In this document: positions 50,700 through 59,810 of the stretch, piece by piece
Position numbering within the stretch: position 1 is the first letter of the stretch
Layout of the letters: each line of letters opens with the position of its first letter
Assembly (NCBI GenBank): GCA_049970695.1
Contig: JBMFML010000003.1
Location: 1-64,000, forward strand
Reading direction: 5' to 3'
Length of the DNA: 64,000 nucleotides
From: UBA285 sp049970695
GTDB taxonomy: Archaea > Thermoproteota > Thermoprotei_A > Sulfolobales > Desulfurococcaceae
Position numbers and translations under genes: made by a program
Notes under the pieces: model-generated
Databases searched by the model: none
Told to the model about the DNA's origin: nothing
Seen by the model: the letters and a program-made list of their open reading frames with translations, nothing else

Positions 50700-51686
50700 T
50701 CACTCTTCGGTATCTCGTATACCCTCATCTGTAATCGCGAAAACCGCCTCGCCTTCGGGCAGATGTGGGGCATCAACAATTCTAGCTATTCTCTTGTTGC
50801 CGCGCGCCTTCTTCAACTGAACTCTGACACCTGGAACGTGCGCAAGCACGTGACCGCCTACAGCTACTGTTGGATCTCCGTAGAACACGTCAGGCCTTGC
50901 CATTACCTGGTTTGTAACGACAACTGCTATATTGTAAGCTTCAGCTAGCCTCATTAGCTGGTGTAGGTGAGCATTTAGCTTCTGCTGCCTCTCTGCGAGG
51001 TGTTCTCTACCCGGATACTCGGCTCTAAAGTGGCTTGTAACGCTGTCTATTACTACAAGCTTAATGTTGTTCTTTGGAACAAACGAGAAGAGCTCCTCAA
51101 CTAGCGACATTTGGTGATCGCTATTGTACGCTCTAACGTAGTATATATTGTCCATTACCTTGTCTGGGTCGAGGCCTAACGCCCTTGCCATTGCTTCTAT
51201 TCTTTCCCATCTAAACGTACCTTCAGAGTCTATGTAAACGGCCCCTCCACTAAGTCCTCCTCTCTCATATGGTAACTGCACGTTTACACTTAATTGGTGA
51301 CATATCTGAGTTTTACCAGTTCCGTACTCGCCAAAGAACTCCGTTATGGTCTTAGTCTCTACTCCGCCTCCTAGAAGATCGTCCAGCGCCTTGCTACCAG
51401 TCGTTATTTTTCTTATTAGCAGCCTCTCTTGCTTAACTTCTCGTGCTGTTTTAAACTTTATTCCTAAGAGTTTTCTCGCGTTCTCAATAATCTTCTGTGC
51501 TGTTACGACAGGTATTCCTGTTTTCTCTGCGAGCTCTTCTGCTCTTGCTACTATGAGGCTCCACGCCGTTACATAACCTGCCGTTTCCAGCTTTTCAGCT
51601 ATTGCCGGATTTACGCCTGGGACTTCTCTAATCGACACGAAAACCGCTTCAGCGTGCTTCTGCTCCTGCGACTTCTGCGAAGACAA
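50700..51686 (-). CDS. radA: DNA recombinase RadA
   Basis: The 328-residue archaeal RecA/Rad51 recombinase has an N-terminal helix-hairpin-helix domain, the polymerisation segment near FKTAREV, Walker A GEYGTGKTQ at about 119-127, and Walker B LVVIDSVTSHF near 212. The DNA loops include FYGDPTVAVGGHVLAHVPG. It forms filaments on single-stranded DNA and performs strand exchange. TTG start after GGGGG. A TATA box (GCTTTATAAAC on the minus strand, about 51710-51720) lies upstream. Confidence 0.96.
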   Translation of the reverse strand: MSSQKSQEQKHAEAVFVSIREVPGVNPAIAEKLETAGYVTAWSLIVARAEELAEKTGIPVVTAQKIIENARKLLGIKFKTAREVKQERLLIRKITTGSKALDDLLGGGVETKTITEFFGEYGTGKTQICHQLSVNVQLPYERGGLSGGAVYIDSEGTFRWERIEAMARALGLDPDKVMDNIYYVRAYNSDHQMSLVEELFSFVPKNNIKLVVIDSVTSHFRAEYPGREHLAERQQKLNAHLHQLMRLAEAYNIAVVVTNQVMARPDVFYGDPTVAVGGHVLAHVPGVRVQLKKARGNKRIARIVDAPHLPEGEAVFAITDEGIRDTEE

Positions 51687-51865
51687 GGCTTCCCCCTACT
51701 TTGCTAATTTGTTTATAAAGCGTTTAATATACAGGGACTCAAACTTCCATGACCTCTAGTATCTTTAAGCAATATTTTGCATTGTAAGGTATCGGTGGTT
51801 CCGCAACGTAGTTTGGTTAATTAGCTCCCCTACGTGTCTAAGTTGATGCGAGGGGTGCGCGCCTC

Positions 51866-53689
51866 GTGCGACTACTGCTAATACACGCGCGAGAGTTCTC
51901 ATACGAAGTAACGGAGCCTGCTATTAAAGAGCCCGAAGAGTTGCCGAGTGGTTTAAAGAGGGTCTTTGAAAACGTACTGGTGGTATTTACTACTGTCGAA
52001 AACGGTGATGATGAAGACACAATAGTAGATGCTGCAAAAAGCATTAGTGAAGTCGTAGCTCAAGTCAGGCCTTCTGAAGTACTCATCTATCCTTACGCCC
52101 ACCTTTCTCAAGACCTAGCCCCACCCAGTAGAGCGCGAGAGCTCTTGAAGGCCCTTCATGCCGAGGTAGCGAAGCTTGTTAACATTCCAGTGCATAAAGC
52201 GCCGTTCGGCTGGTACAAGGCGTTCAAGCTGTATTGTTATGGGCACCCATTGAGCGAGCTGTCGAGAACTATAACTAAGAGAGCTGCCGTTCAAAAACCC
52301 CGCATCGAGAAGAAGTACTACATAATGACTCCAGACGGCTCACTGTACAATCCAGGAGAGTTCGACTATTCGAGCTACCCTGAGCTCAAAATATTAGTGG
52401 ACAAGGAAGTGTACGGGGTAGAACTCGCGGGAGGAGAGAACAGAGTAAATGATTACTGCAAGAAGTTTGGTTTTGAATGGGAACCTATGAGCGATCACGG
52501 CCACATGAGGTACGGGCCGTACGCAGCAGCAATGATGGAGGCCGTTATGAAGTACTCGTGGCAAGTTGTTCGGAGCTTAGGAATACCGGTTTATAAGGTT
52601 GCAGGTACCAACATGTTTAACTTAAAGGAGCGTCCTGTTTACGAACATGCCGCTCTCTTCGGAGACAGACTGTATGAAGTAGAAGTCGATAATGAGAGAT
52701 ACGTGCTCAGATATGCAGCGTGTCACCAGCAATTTGCGATGCTAAAAGATTGGGTTATAAGCTACAAGGACTTACCATTCGGAGTATTTGAAGTAGCCGA
52801 TAGCTATAGGCTTGAACAACGCGGTGAAGTATCACTCTGCTTCAGGCTGAGAAAGTTCTACATGCCAGATCTCCACATACTAACCAAGGACTTAGAAGAG
52901 GCTGTCGAAATCTCTAAACTCGTCCAGAAGAAAATACACGAAGAAGCCGCGAAGCTTGGTAGGAGGTACGTGGCTCTTTATAACGTGACCGAGGACTTCC
53001 TAGTAAATCATAAAGATAAGCTAGTAGAGTTCGTCAAAGCTGAAGGCGCGCCCGTGCTGTTATCTGTTCTCCCGCCTGGAATATACTACTGGGTTATAAA
53101 CGTAGAGTACCACATTATAGATAACCTGAAGAGGCCGCGTGAAATCGCTACTTTTCAAATAGATGTTGGAAATGGAAGGAGGTTTGGAATAACCTATGTT
53201 GATGAACATGGAGAGAAGAAGCATCCAATTATAATCCACACGGCAATAATAGGCAGTGTTGAGAGGTACTTGTATATGGTTTTCGATAGCGCAGCTTTGA
53301 TGGAAAAAGATGGAAAAACCCCCTATGTGCCCACGTGGTTAGCACCCATACAAGTTAGGGTCATACCAGTATCAAACGAATTCTTAAAGTACGCAGAAGA
53401 TGTCGCAAAGGCTCTATTCGCAAGTGGAATCCGTGTAGAGCTTGATGATCGCGATTTAACACTTGGTAGAAAGATTAGAGACGCGGGGGTAAACTGGATT
53501 CCATACATAGTTGTTATAGGAAGGAGAGAAGTCGAGACGGGGACTCTCAACGTCAAGATCAGGTATACCAACGATCAGAGAGTTATGAAGCTCGAAGAAC
53601 TGGTAGAGCTAATAAAGCGAGATATTGGAGAATTCCCACAAGTAGAGCAGACTGTGCCAGTGCGCTTGAGCGTGCGACCAGCGTTCTAA
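51866..53689 (+). CDS. thrS: Threonyl-tRNA synthetase, archaeal type with editing domain
   Basis: The 607-residue enzyme has the archaeal D-aminoacyl-tRNA deacylase-like editing domain (residues about 1-140), the class II catalytic domain and an anticodon-binding domain (from about 505). Zinc ligands are visible: Cys in RYAACHQQF, His in MPDLHIL and His in HTAIIGSVERYL. Motif 2 includes ADSYRLEQRGEVSLCFRLR. Some crenarchaea divide editing and catalysis between two proteins; here both are in one chain. GTG start eight bases after GAGGGGTG. Confidence 0.95.
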   Translation: MRLLLIHAREFSYEVTEPAIKEPEELPSGLKRVFENVLVVFTTVENGDDEDTIVDAAKSISEVVAQVRPSEVLIYPYAHLSQDLAPPSRARELLKALHAEVAKLVNIPVHKAPFGWYKAFKLYCYGHPLSELSRTITKRAAVQKPRIEKKYYIMTPDGSLYNPGEFDYSSYPELKILVDKEVYGVELAGGENRVNDYCKKFGFEWEPMSDHGHMRYGPYAAAMMEAVMKYSWQVVRSLGIPVYKVAGTNMFNLKERPVYEHAALFGDRLYEVEVDNERYVLRYAACHQQFAMLKDWVISYKDLPFGVFEVADSYRLEQRGEVSLCFRLRKFYMPDLHILTKDLEEAVEISKLVQKKIHEEAAKLGRRYVALYNVTEDFLVNHKDKLVEFVKAEGAPVLLSVLPPGIYYWVINVEYHIIDNLKRPREIATFQIDVGNGRRFGITYVDEHGEKKHPIIIHTAIIGSVERYLYMVFDSAALMEKDGKTPYVPTWLAPIQVRVIPVSNEFLKYAEDVAKALFASGIRVELDDRDLTLGRKIRDAGVNWIPYIVVIGRREVETGTLNVKIRYTNDQRVMKLEELVELIKRDIGEFPQVEQTVPVRLSVRPAF

Positions 53690-53758
53690 GCGACATGTTC
53701 CATGGTCCCACACTTTTCCACTAGGCGAAGTTAATTAAAAGCACCGAGGACGCGTAAG

Positions 53759-54370
53759 GTGAAGTTCCTCGGAAGGCACTTAATGCTTAAGGGTATTTAC
53801 GCTGAGAAGCTCTTAAAGGGAGAAAAGAAGGCGACTATTAGAAAAGGCATAGTCAAGCCCAAGTACGCCGAAGTAATAGTACACGCTGGCGGGCGTCCAA
53901 TAGCCAAAATCAAAATAACCAGGGTCTACTATAAGAAGGTCTCTGAGCTAGGCGATTATGAAGCGCGCCTTGAAGGCTACGAGAGCGTAGACGAGCTTTT
54001 GAGAGATCTCAAGAGGGCATACGGGGACCTCAAATACGACGACTACGTAACGGTAATAGAATTTGAGGTTGTGCAGAGACTCGACGAGTTAAAACACGAA
54101 GACCCCTATTTCGGACTAGAGCCGGCCGATGTGGCTAGACTAGCGCTAAGGTATCTTTCTAGAGACCTCAGCGAGTTTGAAATCGACGTATTGATGGATT
54201 TAACAAGAACCAACAGCATTAGGAAAACTGCAGTAAACATCTTTAAAGACCTTAACAAAAGGCGCATAGTGAGGAGAATTCTGAGAAAGGCACTTAAAAT
54301 GCTTGCAGAAAAGGGTCTCATAGGCTTTAAACCAGGCGCAGAAAAAGATGTACCAAGCCAGAGAGGGTAG
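53759..54370 (+). CDS. ASCH/PUA-like domain protein
   Basis: The 203-residue protein has an N-terminal ASCH domain (FLGRHLMLKGIYAEKLLKGE, KKATIRKG and VYYKKVSELGDYEARLEGY), a fold related to PUA that binds RNA. The C-terminal 100 residues form a helical domain with a basic stretch (NKRRIVRRILRKALKMLA). It is probably an RNA-binding regulator; no target is evident. GTG start, leaderless by distance from GTTAATTAAAAG at about 53730-53741. Confidence 0.75.
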   Translation: MKFLGRHLMLKGIYAEKLLKGEKKATIRKGIVKPKYAEVIVHAGGRPIAKIKITRVYYKKVSELGDYEARLEGYESVDELLRDLKRAYGDLKYDDYVTVIEFEVVQRLDELKHEDPYFGLEPADVARLALRYLSRDLSEFEIDVLMDLTRTNSIRKTAVNIFKDLNKRRIVRRILRKALKMLAEKGLIGFKPGAEKDVPSQRG

Positions 54371-54372
54371 GT

Positions 54373-54540
54373 ATGGGTTATTGGGTGCTCAAGTGCAAAG
54401 AATGCAAAAATACGTGGAACCTGCTTGTGAGCTTTCCACTGAGCCGCGAGTACAAGCAACTCTACCATTACTGTCCCCATTGCAGAAAAAACACGTTTCA
54501 CGAGATATTAGAATATAGAGAAGAGTTGCCGCCGGATTAG
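54373..54540 (+). CDS. Small zinc-ribbon protein, 55 aa
   Basis: A short gene beginning two bases after the ASCH gene stop, with GGGTAGGT as ribosome site. The product starts MGYWVLKCKECKNTWNLLVS, has a second pair CPHCRKN about 22 residues later, and ends in an acidic helix. Two CxxC pairs form a zinc ribbon. Not a recognised named family; tight spacing suggests co-expression with the ASCH protein. Confidence 0.65.
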   Translation: MGYWVLKCKECKNTWNLLVSFPLSREYKQLYHYCPHCRKNTFHEILEYREELPPD

Positions 54541-54704
54541 CGACACATACTTTTGGTCTCACCTGATTCCTGCGACTACTCGTAGCTGCGGTGCCGTCTA
54601 AGCTTACGAAGGCTTAAGAGCGCAACGAGACTTTTTGGTGCTTGGGAAGCCCCTTGAAGCTCGAGACGTGTAACGACAGAACGTGTTCGTGAAGAGGTCA
54701 AGAG

Positions 54705-54712
54705 TATATATG
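54705..54712 (+). promoter_or_regulatory. TATA box of the C/D box sRNA candidate
   Basis: TATATATG lies about 21-28 bases before the predicted sRNA 5' end, in a spacer without another plus-strand gene downstream. This spacing is that of a dedicated promoter. Confidence 0.5.
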
Positions 54713-54732
54713 GCGTTTACAATACATAACAC

Positions 54733-54789
54733 GTGGATGATGACCCCCTAAACCGGAGTGTTTGTGAAGAGACCTGTCTCAGCTGACAC
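54733..54789 (+). ncRNA. Probable C/D box sRNA (2'-O-methylation guide)
   Basis: The candidate has box C ATGATGA at 54737-54743 and box D CTGA at 54783-54786, closed by a GTG/CAC terminal pairing. Internal D' and C'-like elements (CGGA, then GTGAAGA) lie in between. The guide before box D (ACCTGTCTCAG) is complementary to a GAGACAGGT stretch like that in the 16S rRNA region around E. coli position 1045. The size, about 57 nt, is normal for archaeal sRNAs. The C'/D' boxes are degenerate. Confidence 0.6.
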
Positions 54790-54806
54790 TACTTGTGTGT
54801 AGTTTG

Positions 54807-56114
54807 TCACTCTATGTAGTCTCCAGTACTTATTTTCGCTGGTATGTACTCGTCTGCTAGAAACCTCAACCCCTTACCAGCCATGGCCTCAATCTCGACT
54901 TTACTGAGAGTGTTGAAGAATATGCAGAGCTCTCTAACCCACTCGGGCGTTAGTAGCCACGGATAGCCCGTAGTACCTGCTTTCCTCTTAATCTTGGACT
55001 TGGCATCAGGGTCTTCTGTGCAAACTTCCGCAACTCTATAGCCCACTAGCTCAACCGCTCTCTCCAAATCTCTCGCTTTAGCTTTTATTACGAAGTTCTT
55101 TCTCTCAGAACTGGAGAGGTATGGCTTCTTCGGGGCCAGCTCAGTAATGCCTGGTGCTACTTCTTCAAGCGCTTTTCTCACTGAAGACTCTGAAACTATT
55201 TTCCTAAAGACCTCGTCTCCAAACACGTCTGTCATCGAAACGCCGATGAATTTGGCTTTAGGTGTGGCAAGCCGCTCACTCTCATATGAAAGCGTTATGC
55301 TCCCAACTTTGAACACACTGTAAATGTAAAAGCCGTAAGGATCCGAGTCTGTTAGTACGTAAACTGGCAATTTGTACTCGTCACTTAATCTTCTAACAAA
55401 TCTCCTTGTAGCCCTATCGGGCTGCCCAGCACTCGTTACTAATATTGCTTTATATTTTTTCCAGAACCCGTATCGGTGGAGCTGTTGAAAGACTGCGTCT
55501 TTTTCGACAACTAGCACGTACTCGGCGTCAACATCAATAAACTCTATCAAGTCCGGCGTAGGCTCTATCGCATAAGCACCATGTCCCATTTTACTAAGGT
55601 CTATGACGTCGTCGCCGCTACGAATAACCAAGTTGCCCACGACCTTGCCTTTTTCTTTGCTAAGTATGAGGAGTTCTTCTCTGAGAACTCCTAAGTAGAC
55701 TTCGAGATCCCTTATTACGCTATCCGATTCTCTTTGCTCATCCCATGTATTCTCGCTTACCCTCTTACCATCGAGTGTTCTGTACGATATTGTGTGCTTT
55801 CCGCGGTAGTACAAGTCACGAATAGTTGGATACTCGTTGTTAACCAGAGACTCGTATATAATTGAAGCCATCAGCAACGTCTGCATAAATTTTTTTGCCT
55901 CGTTAATGTTCAGTAAGGTTCTCTTCTGAACGTCGGGTCCAAGGAACAGGAGCTTGTGCTTGTAATCGTAAATAGTGTTCGATAGTGTGCGCTTTGGAAT
56001 AACGAGGAGGGGTCTCTCCTCACTAACAATGCTATTCGCTAGTGCTTCAAACGATTTTTTAATTAGCTCTTTAGCTTTGCTCCTAGCCTCTAGGTCTATT
56101 TTTGACGAGGTCAT
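54807..56114 (-). CDS. top6A: DNA topoisomerase VI subunit A
   Basis: The 435-residue Spo11-related cleavage subunit has the catalytic Tyr in RDLYYRGKHTI near residue 104, and the Toprim motif YVLTDSDPYGFYIYSVF near 255. It cuts both DNA strands to relieve supercoiling and catenation with ATP driven by subunit B. It follows top6B by ten bases in one operon. ATG start. Confidence 0.96.
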   Translation of the reverse strand: MTSSKIDLEARSKAKELIKKSFEALANSIVSEERPLLVIPKRTLSNTIYDYKHKLLFLGPDVQKRTLLNINEAKKFMQTLLMASIIYESLVNNEYPTIRDLYYRGKHTISYRTLDGKRVSENTWDEQRESDSVIRDLEVYLGVLREELLILSKEKGKVVGNLVIRSGDDVIDLSKMGHGAYAIEPTPDLIEFIDVDAEYVLVVEKDAVFQQLHRYGFWKKYKAILVTSAGQPDRATRRFVRRLSDEYKLPVYVLTDSDPYGFYIYSVFKVGSITLSYESERLATPKAKFIGVSMTDVFGDEVFRKIVSESSVRKALEEVAPGITELAPKKPYLSSSERKNFVIKAKARDLERAVELVGYRVAEVCTEDPDAKSKIKRKAGTTGYPWLLTPEWVRELCIFFNTLSKVEIEAMAGKGLRFLADEYIPAKISTGDYIE

Positions 56115-56124
56115 TTAATCGCCT

Positions 56125-57714
56125 TTAGGTCTCTGCTTCAACAGAATCGGCTATTTTCCTAATAACGTCTAGCGGTACTCCTGTTTTCTTAGATACAATG
56201 TATAGTAGCTTGTGGAGAATTTCTGCGCGAAGCCCCTCGCGCTCATGATCGCCACTGCTTATTATCACAGCAAGGCTTCTCGCGACCTCTGGTATGTACT
56301 TTGCTATAGCCTCCGCCTTCTTTAAAGCTTCTTCTTCTTTAGCTTTCTTTGCTAAGTATAGCTTGAGGGCCCTAGCAACTTCCATCACTCCCGCCTTAAT
56401 TTCCTTGTGTAGTTCTGGAACGTCGGCTATGCTCTCCTTGCCGACGCCTTTAAATGGCACTTTAGTACTGCACACGTGAACCATTAGGACAAGGGGTGCT
56501 GGAAACGTTACTAGGTAGTTCTCCCAGTTCACCTCCTCCCTAACCACTTGAGTTATCACGTCCGATCCTTCATCGTAAAGCAGTGGTATTTTGTTTGCGT
56601 ACCTGAGTACGATGGGCTTGTCTTCGCTCAGTGGCGTTCCGCCACCATAAGCTATTCCCACTTCAACTATGAATGGGTGTCCGCTGTATGAACTGGGTTT
56701 TCTCGTCACGGCCTCTACAAACTCAGGCTTGAAGGCCTTCTTTAGACCAGCTTTTATCACTTCCTCTCCTAGTGGCGAGAGGGCCTTAGGCGAGGGGGGT
56801 CGGTAGTTGTCATAGGATCTTATCTTGTCGAGGAGCCTCAATAAGTCATCTTGGCTGAGGGAGTCCGGTCTTGCTGACGGGTCTATGCCGGCTTCTTTGA
56901 GTATGCGCGTTGCCGTTACTTCACCCATGCTTTGAAGTCCGTTTAATAAAGCCTCAATAACAGTTGAGTGCATTCTCAGTATATTTGAGAGAAGCTCTAA
57001 GTCTATTCCAAGTGGGTGCGGCTTGGTCTCCACCGGTGGTTTTGGCAGGTCTGAAATAACTCTTTGATAGTAGTAGATCTCTCCTTCCGGCGTCGTCAAC
57101 ACTATATCTGCATATGGAAGCGCTATAGACGTTCTCTGGATATAATCCAAAACTCTTTGCTTTGCACGGTTCCAGTCGCCTTCTATAGTCACTGAGACTA
57201 TTGTTCCGTGCCACTCTCTACTCTTCTTCCAGCTGCCCGCCTCGACTACTATGGGCTCGTTTTTAGCAACATCTATTCGTATTTTGAAGTGGTAAATTCT
57301 TTTGAGCCCTTTTCTACTCGTAGTAACTTCTACAGGTCTTCCGGTAGTCATTTGGGCGTAGAGAACTACCATTTTAACGCCTAATCCATACATTCCCCTC
57401 GTTTGTCTCATGACATACTTGCTACTGAAAAGCACTTTTCCAAAAGCGCTTGGAACGATGTTGGGTGGTATTCCTATGCCGTTGTCCTCTACAGTTATCT
57501 TGTAGAAGTCGTGTACTTCATCCGCTTTTAGTATAGATATTTTAATGTTCGGTAATATTCCGTAGGCATCTGTAGCGTCGAGAGCGTTTTCTACGAGTTC
57601 TCTCACTGTCTGATAAACGGCCCTGACAGGGTTTGAAAACCCAGCTATTTCTCTGTACTTGTAGAAGAACTCTGCAGGGCTTATCTCCTTGTAGACTTCA
57701 CTAACACCGCTCAT
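56125..57714 (-). CDS. top6B: DNA topoisomerase VI subunit B
   Basis: The 529-residue ATPase subunit has the GHKL fold: ELVENALDATDAYGI (N box), EDNGIGIPP and GMYGLGVKMVVLYAQ, then the H2TH region and the transducer domain with the conserved switch Lys. It dimerises on ATP binding and controls cleavage by subunit A. ATG start; first gene of the top6B-top6A operon. Confidence 0.96.
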   Translation of the reverse strand: MSGVSEVYKEISPAEFFYKYREIAGFSNPVRAVYQTVRELVENALDATDAYGILPNIKISILKADEVHDFYKITVEDNGIGIPPNIVPSAFGKVLFSSKYVMRQTRGMYGLGVKMVVLYAQMTTGRPVEVTTSRKGLKRIYHFKIRIDVAKNEPIVVEAGSWKKSREWHGTIVSVTIEGDWNRAKQRVLDYIQRTSIALPYADIVLTTPEGEIYYYQRVISDLPKPPVETKPHPLGIDLELLSNILRMHSTVIEALLNGLQSMGEVTATRILKEAGIDPSARPDSLSQDDLLRLLDKIRSYDNYRPPSPKALSPLGEEVIKAGLKKAFKPEFVEAVTRKPSSYSGHPFIVEVGIAYGGGTPLSEDKPIVLRYANKIPLLYDEGSDVITQVVREEVNWENYLVTFPAPLVLMVHVCSTKVPFKGVGKESIADVPELHKEIKAGVMEVARALKLYLAKKAKEEEALKKAEAIAKYIPEVARSLAVIISSGDHEREGLRAEILHKLLYIVSKKTGVPLDVIRKIADSVEAET

Positions 57715-57866
57715 GGATAAGCACCGAGACCAGAATACATATTCCTAAATCACGTGGTTTTAAGCAGTAAGGAGAATACTATCGGCTAACTCCACCTAGT
57801 AGCACTTATATGTATTCCACTAGCCGGGCAACTCAAAAAGGCGCACTACCTACTTGGGGGCCGCAC

Positions 57867-58265
57867 ATGAAGGGCGTTTCGGGCATAGTTGCAACAGCCA
57901 TACTGCTGTCAATAACAATAGCCGGGGGGGTTTTGCTCTACGTGTACGTCTCAAGGTACTTAAGCAACGTCACTAGCTCGAGCGAAATAGCAGTAACAAA
58001 CGCTTACTACATATCAGCCTCACAACAGCTATACGTTACCGTCAAAAACATTGGAATGAGCGCTACCAACATATCCGGTTTCACAATCATATTGATGAAC
58101 GGTACTAGCAGCGAAATTAGTCTTAGTCAAAGTCGCTCCGTGAATCCAGGTAGCGAAGTCACAATAGTAGTAGTAGTCAACGAGACCAGCACACCGAAGT
58201 ACGTTATAGTGAAGTATGATGGGGATAGGGCTACGGAGCCTTACCCTGTTAGGGTAATCAGCTAA
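57867..58265 (+). CDS. Type IV pilin-like protein
   Basis: The 132-residue protein begins MKGVSGIVATAILLSITIAG, the short basic leader and long hydrophobic helix of archaeal class III pilins and archaellins, followed by a small beta domain with several Asn-X-Ser/Thr sites. The frame is open back to 57810, but ATG 57867 gives a canonical prepilin leader. A TATA element (CTTATATG, about 57798-57806) lies upstream. The next two genes encode the matching ATPase and membrane platform, so it is probably the main or only pilin of the locus. No prepilin peptidase is in the window. Confidence 0.75.
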   Translation: MKGVSGIVATAILLSITIAGGVLLYVYVSRYLSNVTSSSEIAVTNAYYISASQQLYVTVKNIGMSATNISGFTIILMNGTSSEISLSQSRSVNPGSEVTIVVVVNETSTPKYVIVKYDGDRATEPYPVRVIS

Positions 58266-58283
58266 CGTAGAGGCTAGTGGGAG

Positions 58284-59810
58284 ATGCTGTTCAAATTTAT
58301 CAAAACTTTTTTTAAGAACGCCTCCTTGCTTGCACGCGAATCAAACACCAGGTCTAAGCATTACGTAACCCTTACGAGAGAGGTCGTTAGCGCACTAGTT
58401 AATGATTTGCTGAGGAAACACGATGTCGAGGACTTGTCACTCAACGAGGTGCTCGCGAGGTATAGAGTCCTGGACTTGGTTGACGTCTCCATAGGCGTTC
58501 TCAACGACGAATTCTACTACGTGATTAAAGAACCTAAGTTAACAGACAAGCTCCTAGAACATGTCGTAGAGGAGATCTCAACTAGCATTGTGAATCGAAC
58601 CCCACTATTGAGCATTAGAGACGCTCTAAAACTAAAGTCCATAGATCCTGCCACGTATTTCTATTTCAAGGTAGTCAGCGGCTTTGGTCCACTGACTTCA
58701 CTAATCTTAGACCCCAACGTGGAAGATGTTCACCTGAGTAAGCTGTCTGGCAGAGCCTACGTCTTGCACAGCGGGTTTGCATGGCTTGGCTGGCTAAGGA
58801 CTAATATTAGAGTTCATCCCGAGCTCGTTGATCGACTCGTGATGTCTGTGTCTAGGCGTATAGGCAAGCATGTGTCCCTGGCTCAGCCGATTGCCGAAGG
58901 CTCGCTTGGAGGCGATATAAGAGTCAGCCTCGTATATGGCAATTCTGTTTCTCCAGCTGGCAGCAGTCTGGTTATCAGAAAGAAGCGCGGAGTTCAGTGG
59001 ACTATTACAAAGCTAATTAACGAGAACGTCATATCTTCTATTGCTGCTGCCTACCTATGGCTCGTACTTGAGCTCAGGGGCTGGATAGTCATTGCGGGAC
59101 ACGTGGGTGCTGGAAAGACCACGCTCTTGCAGTCCCTGCTCTCCTTAATACCACCAAATAAGAAAGTAGTCACAATCGAAGACTCTCCCGAAGTTACCAG
59201 CTCCAGCGAATTGTGGGACCCCCTAGTAGAGAAGTCAGAGTCGTTCTCGAGCGCGCCTCAAATAGATGCTTTTGCCCTCTTGAAGTTCGCGCTCAGGCGG
59301 AGGCCCGACTACATAGTAATCGGCGAAGTGCGAGGCGCCGAAGCAAGGCTCTTGGTGCAGGCTTCGAGGCTAGGTCACGGAGTTCTCAACACTATACACG
59401 CAGACAGCCCGCAATCCGTTCTCGAGAGGCTTATGTCAGCGCCAATATCCATTCCTAGAAACTTGCTCAACAATATCTGGAGTATAGTGCTCATAGAATT
59501 GCGTGGAAAGTCTAGGAAGGTAACCCGCATTAGTGAAGTCGACGAAGACGTGTCTTTAGTAGATGTCTGTAGCGCTGAAAAATCCTGCGCACCCGAGGAC
59601 GTGGTTAATGCTTCTGTAAAGCTCAGGCGGCTCTTCGAAGCCGAAGACCTCTATAAGGAGCTTCTCGAGAGGACTCTATTTCTAGAGAAGCTCGTGTCTC
59701 GCGGGGTCTTCTCAGCCGAGGGGGTTTCCAGAGCTATATCCAAGTTCTACACGCAATCAAGGGACGTCGAGATTGAGGGCGTTAAAGCCACTCCAATTTA
59801 TATTCAGTAG
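58284..59810 (+). CDS. Type II/IV secretion ATPase (pilus or archaellum assembly)
   Basis: The 508-residue ATPase of the TadA/ArlI (FlaI) family has Walker A AGHVGAGKTTLLQ near residues 273-285, the Asp box VTIEDSPEV, Walker B RRPDYIVIGEVRG, and the His box GVLNTIHADSPQSV. The N-terminal domain of about 160 residues contacts the platform protein. It powers subunit extraction from the membrane. ATG start, with the pilin gene 18 bases upstream. Confidence 0.9.
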   Translation: MLFKFIKTFFKNASLLARESNTRSKHYVTLTREVVSALVNDLLRKHDVEDLSLNEVLARYRVLDLVDVSIGVLNDEFYYVIKEPKLTDKLLEHVVEEISTSIVNRTPLLSIRDALKLKSIDPATYFYFKVVSGFGPLTSLILDPNVEDVHLSKLSGRAYVLHSGFAWLGWLRTNIRVHPELVDRLVMSVSRRIGKHVSLAQPIAEGSLGGDIRVSLVYGNSVSPAGSSLVIRKKRGVQWTITKLINENVISSIAAAYLWLVLELRGWIVIAGHVGAGKTTLLQSLLSLIPPNKKVVTIEDSPEVTSSSELWDPLVEKSESFSSAPQIDAFALLKFALRRRPDYIVIGEVRGAEARLLVQASRLGHGVLNTIHADSPQSVLERLMSAPISIPRNLLNNIWSIVLIELRGKSRKVTRISEVDEDVSLVDVCSAEKSCAPEDVVNASVKLRRLFEAEDLYKELLERTLFLEKLVSRGVFSAEGVSRAISKFYTQSRDVEIEGVKATPIYIQ

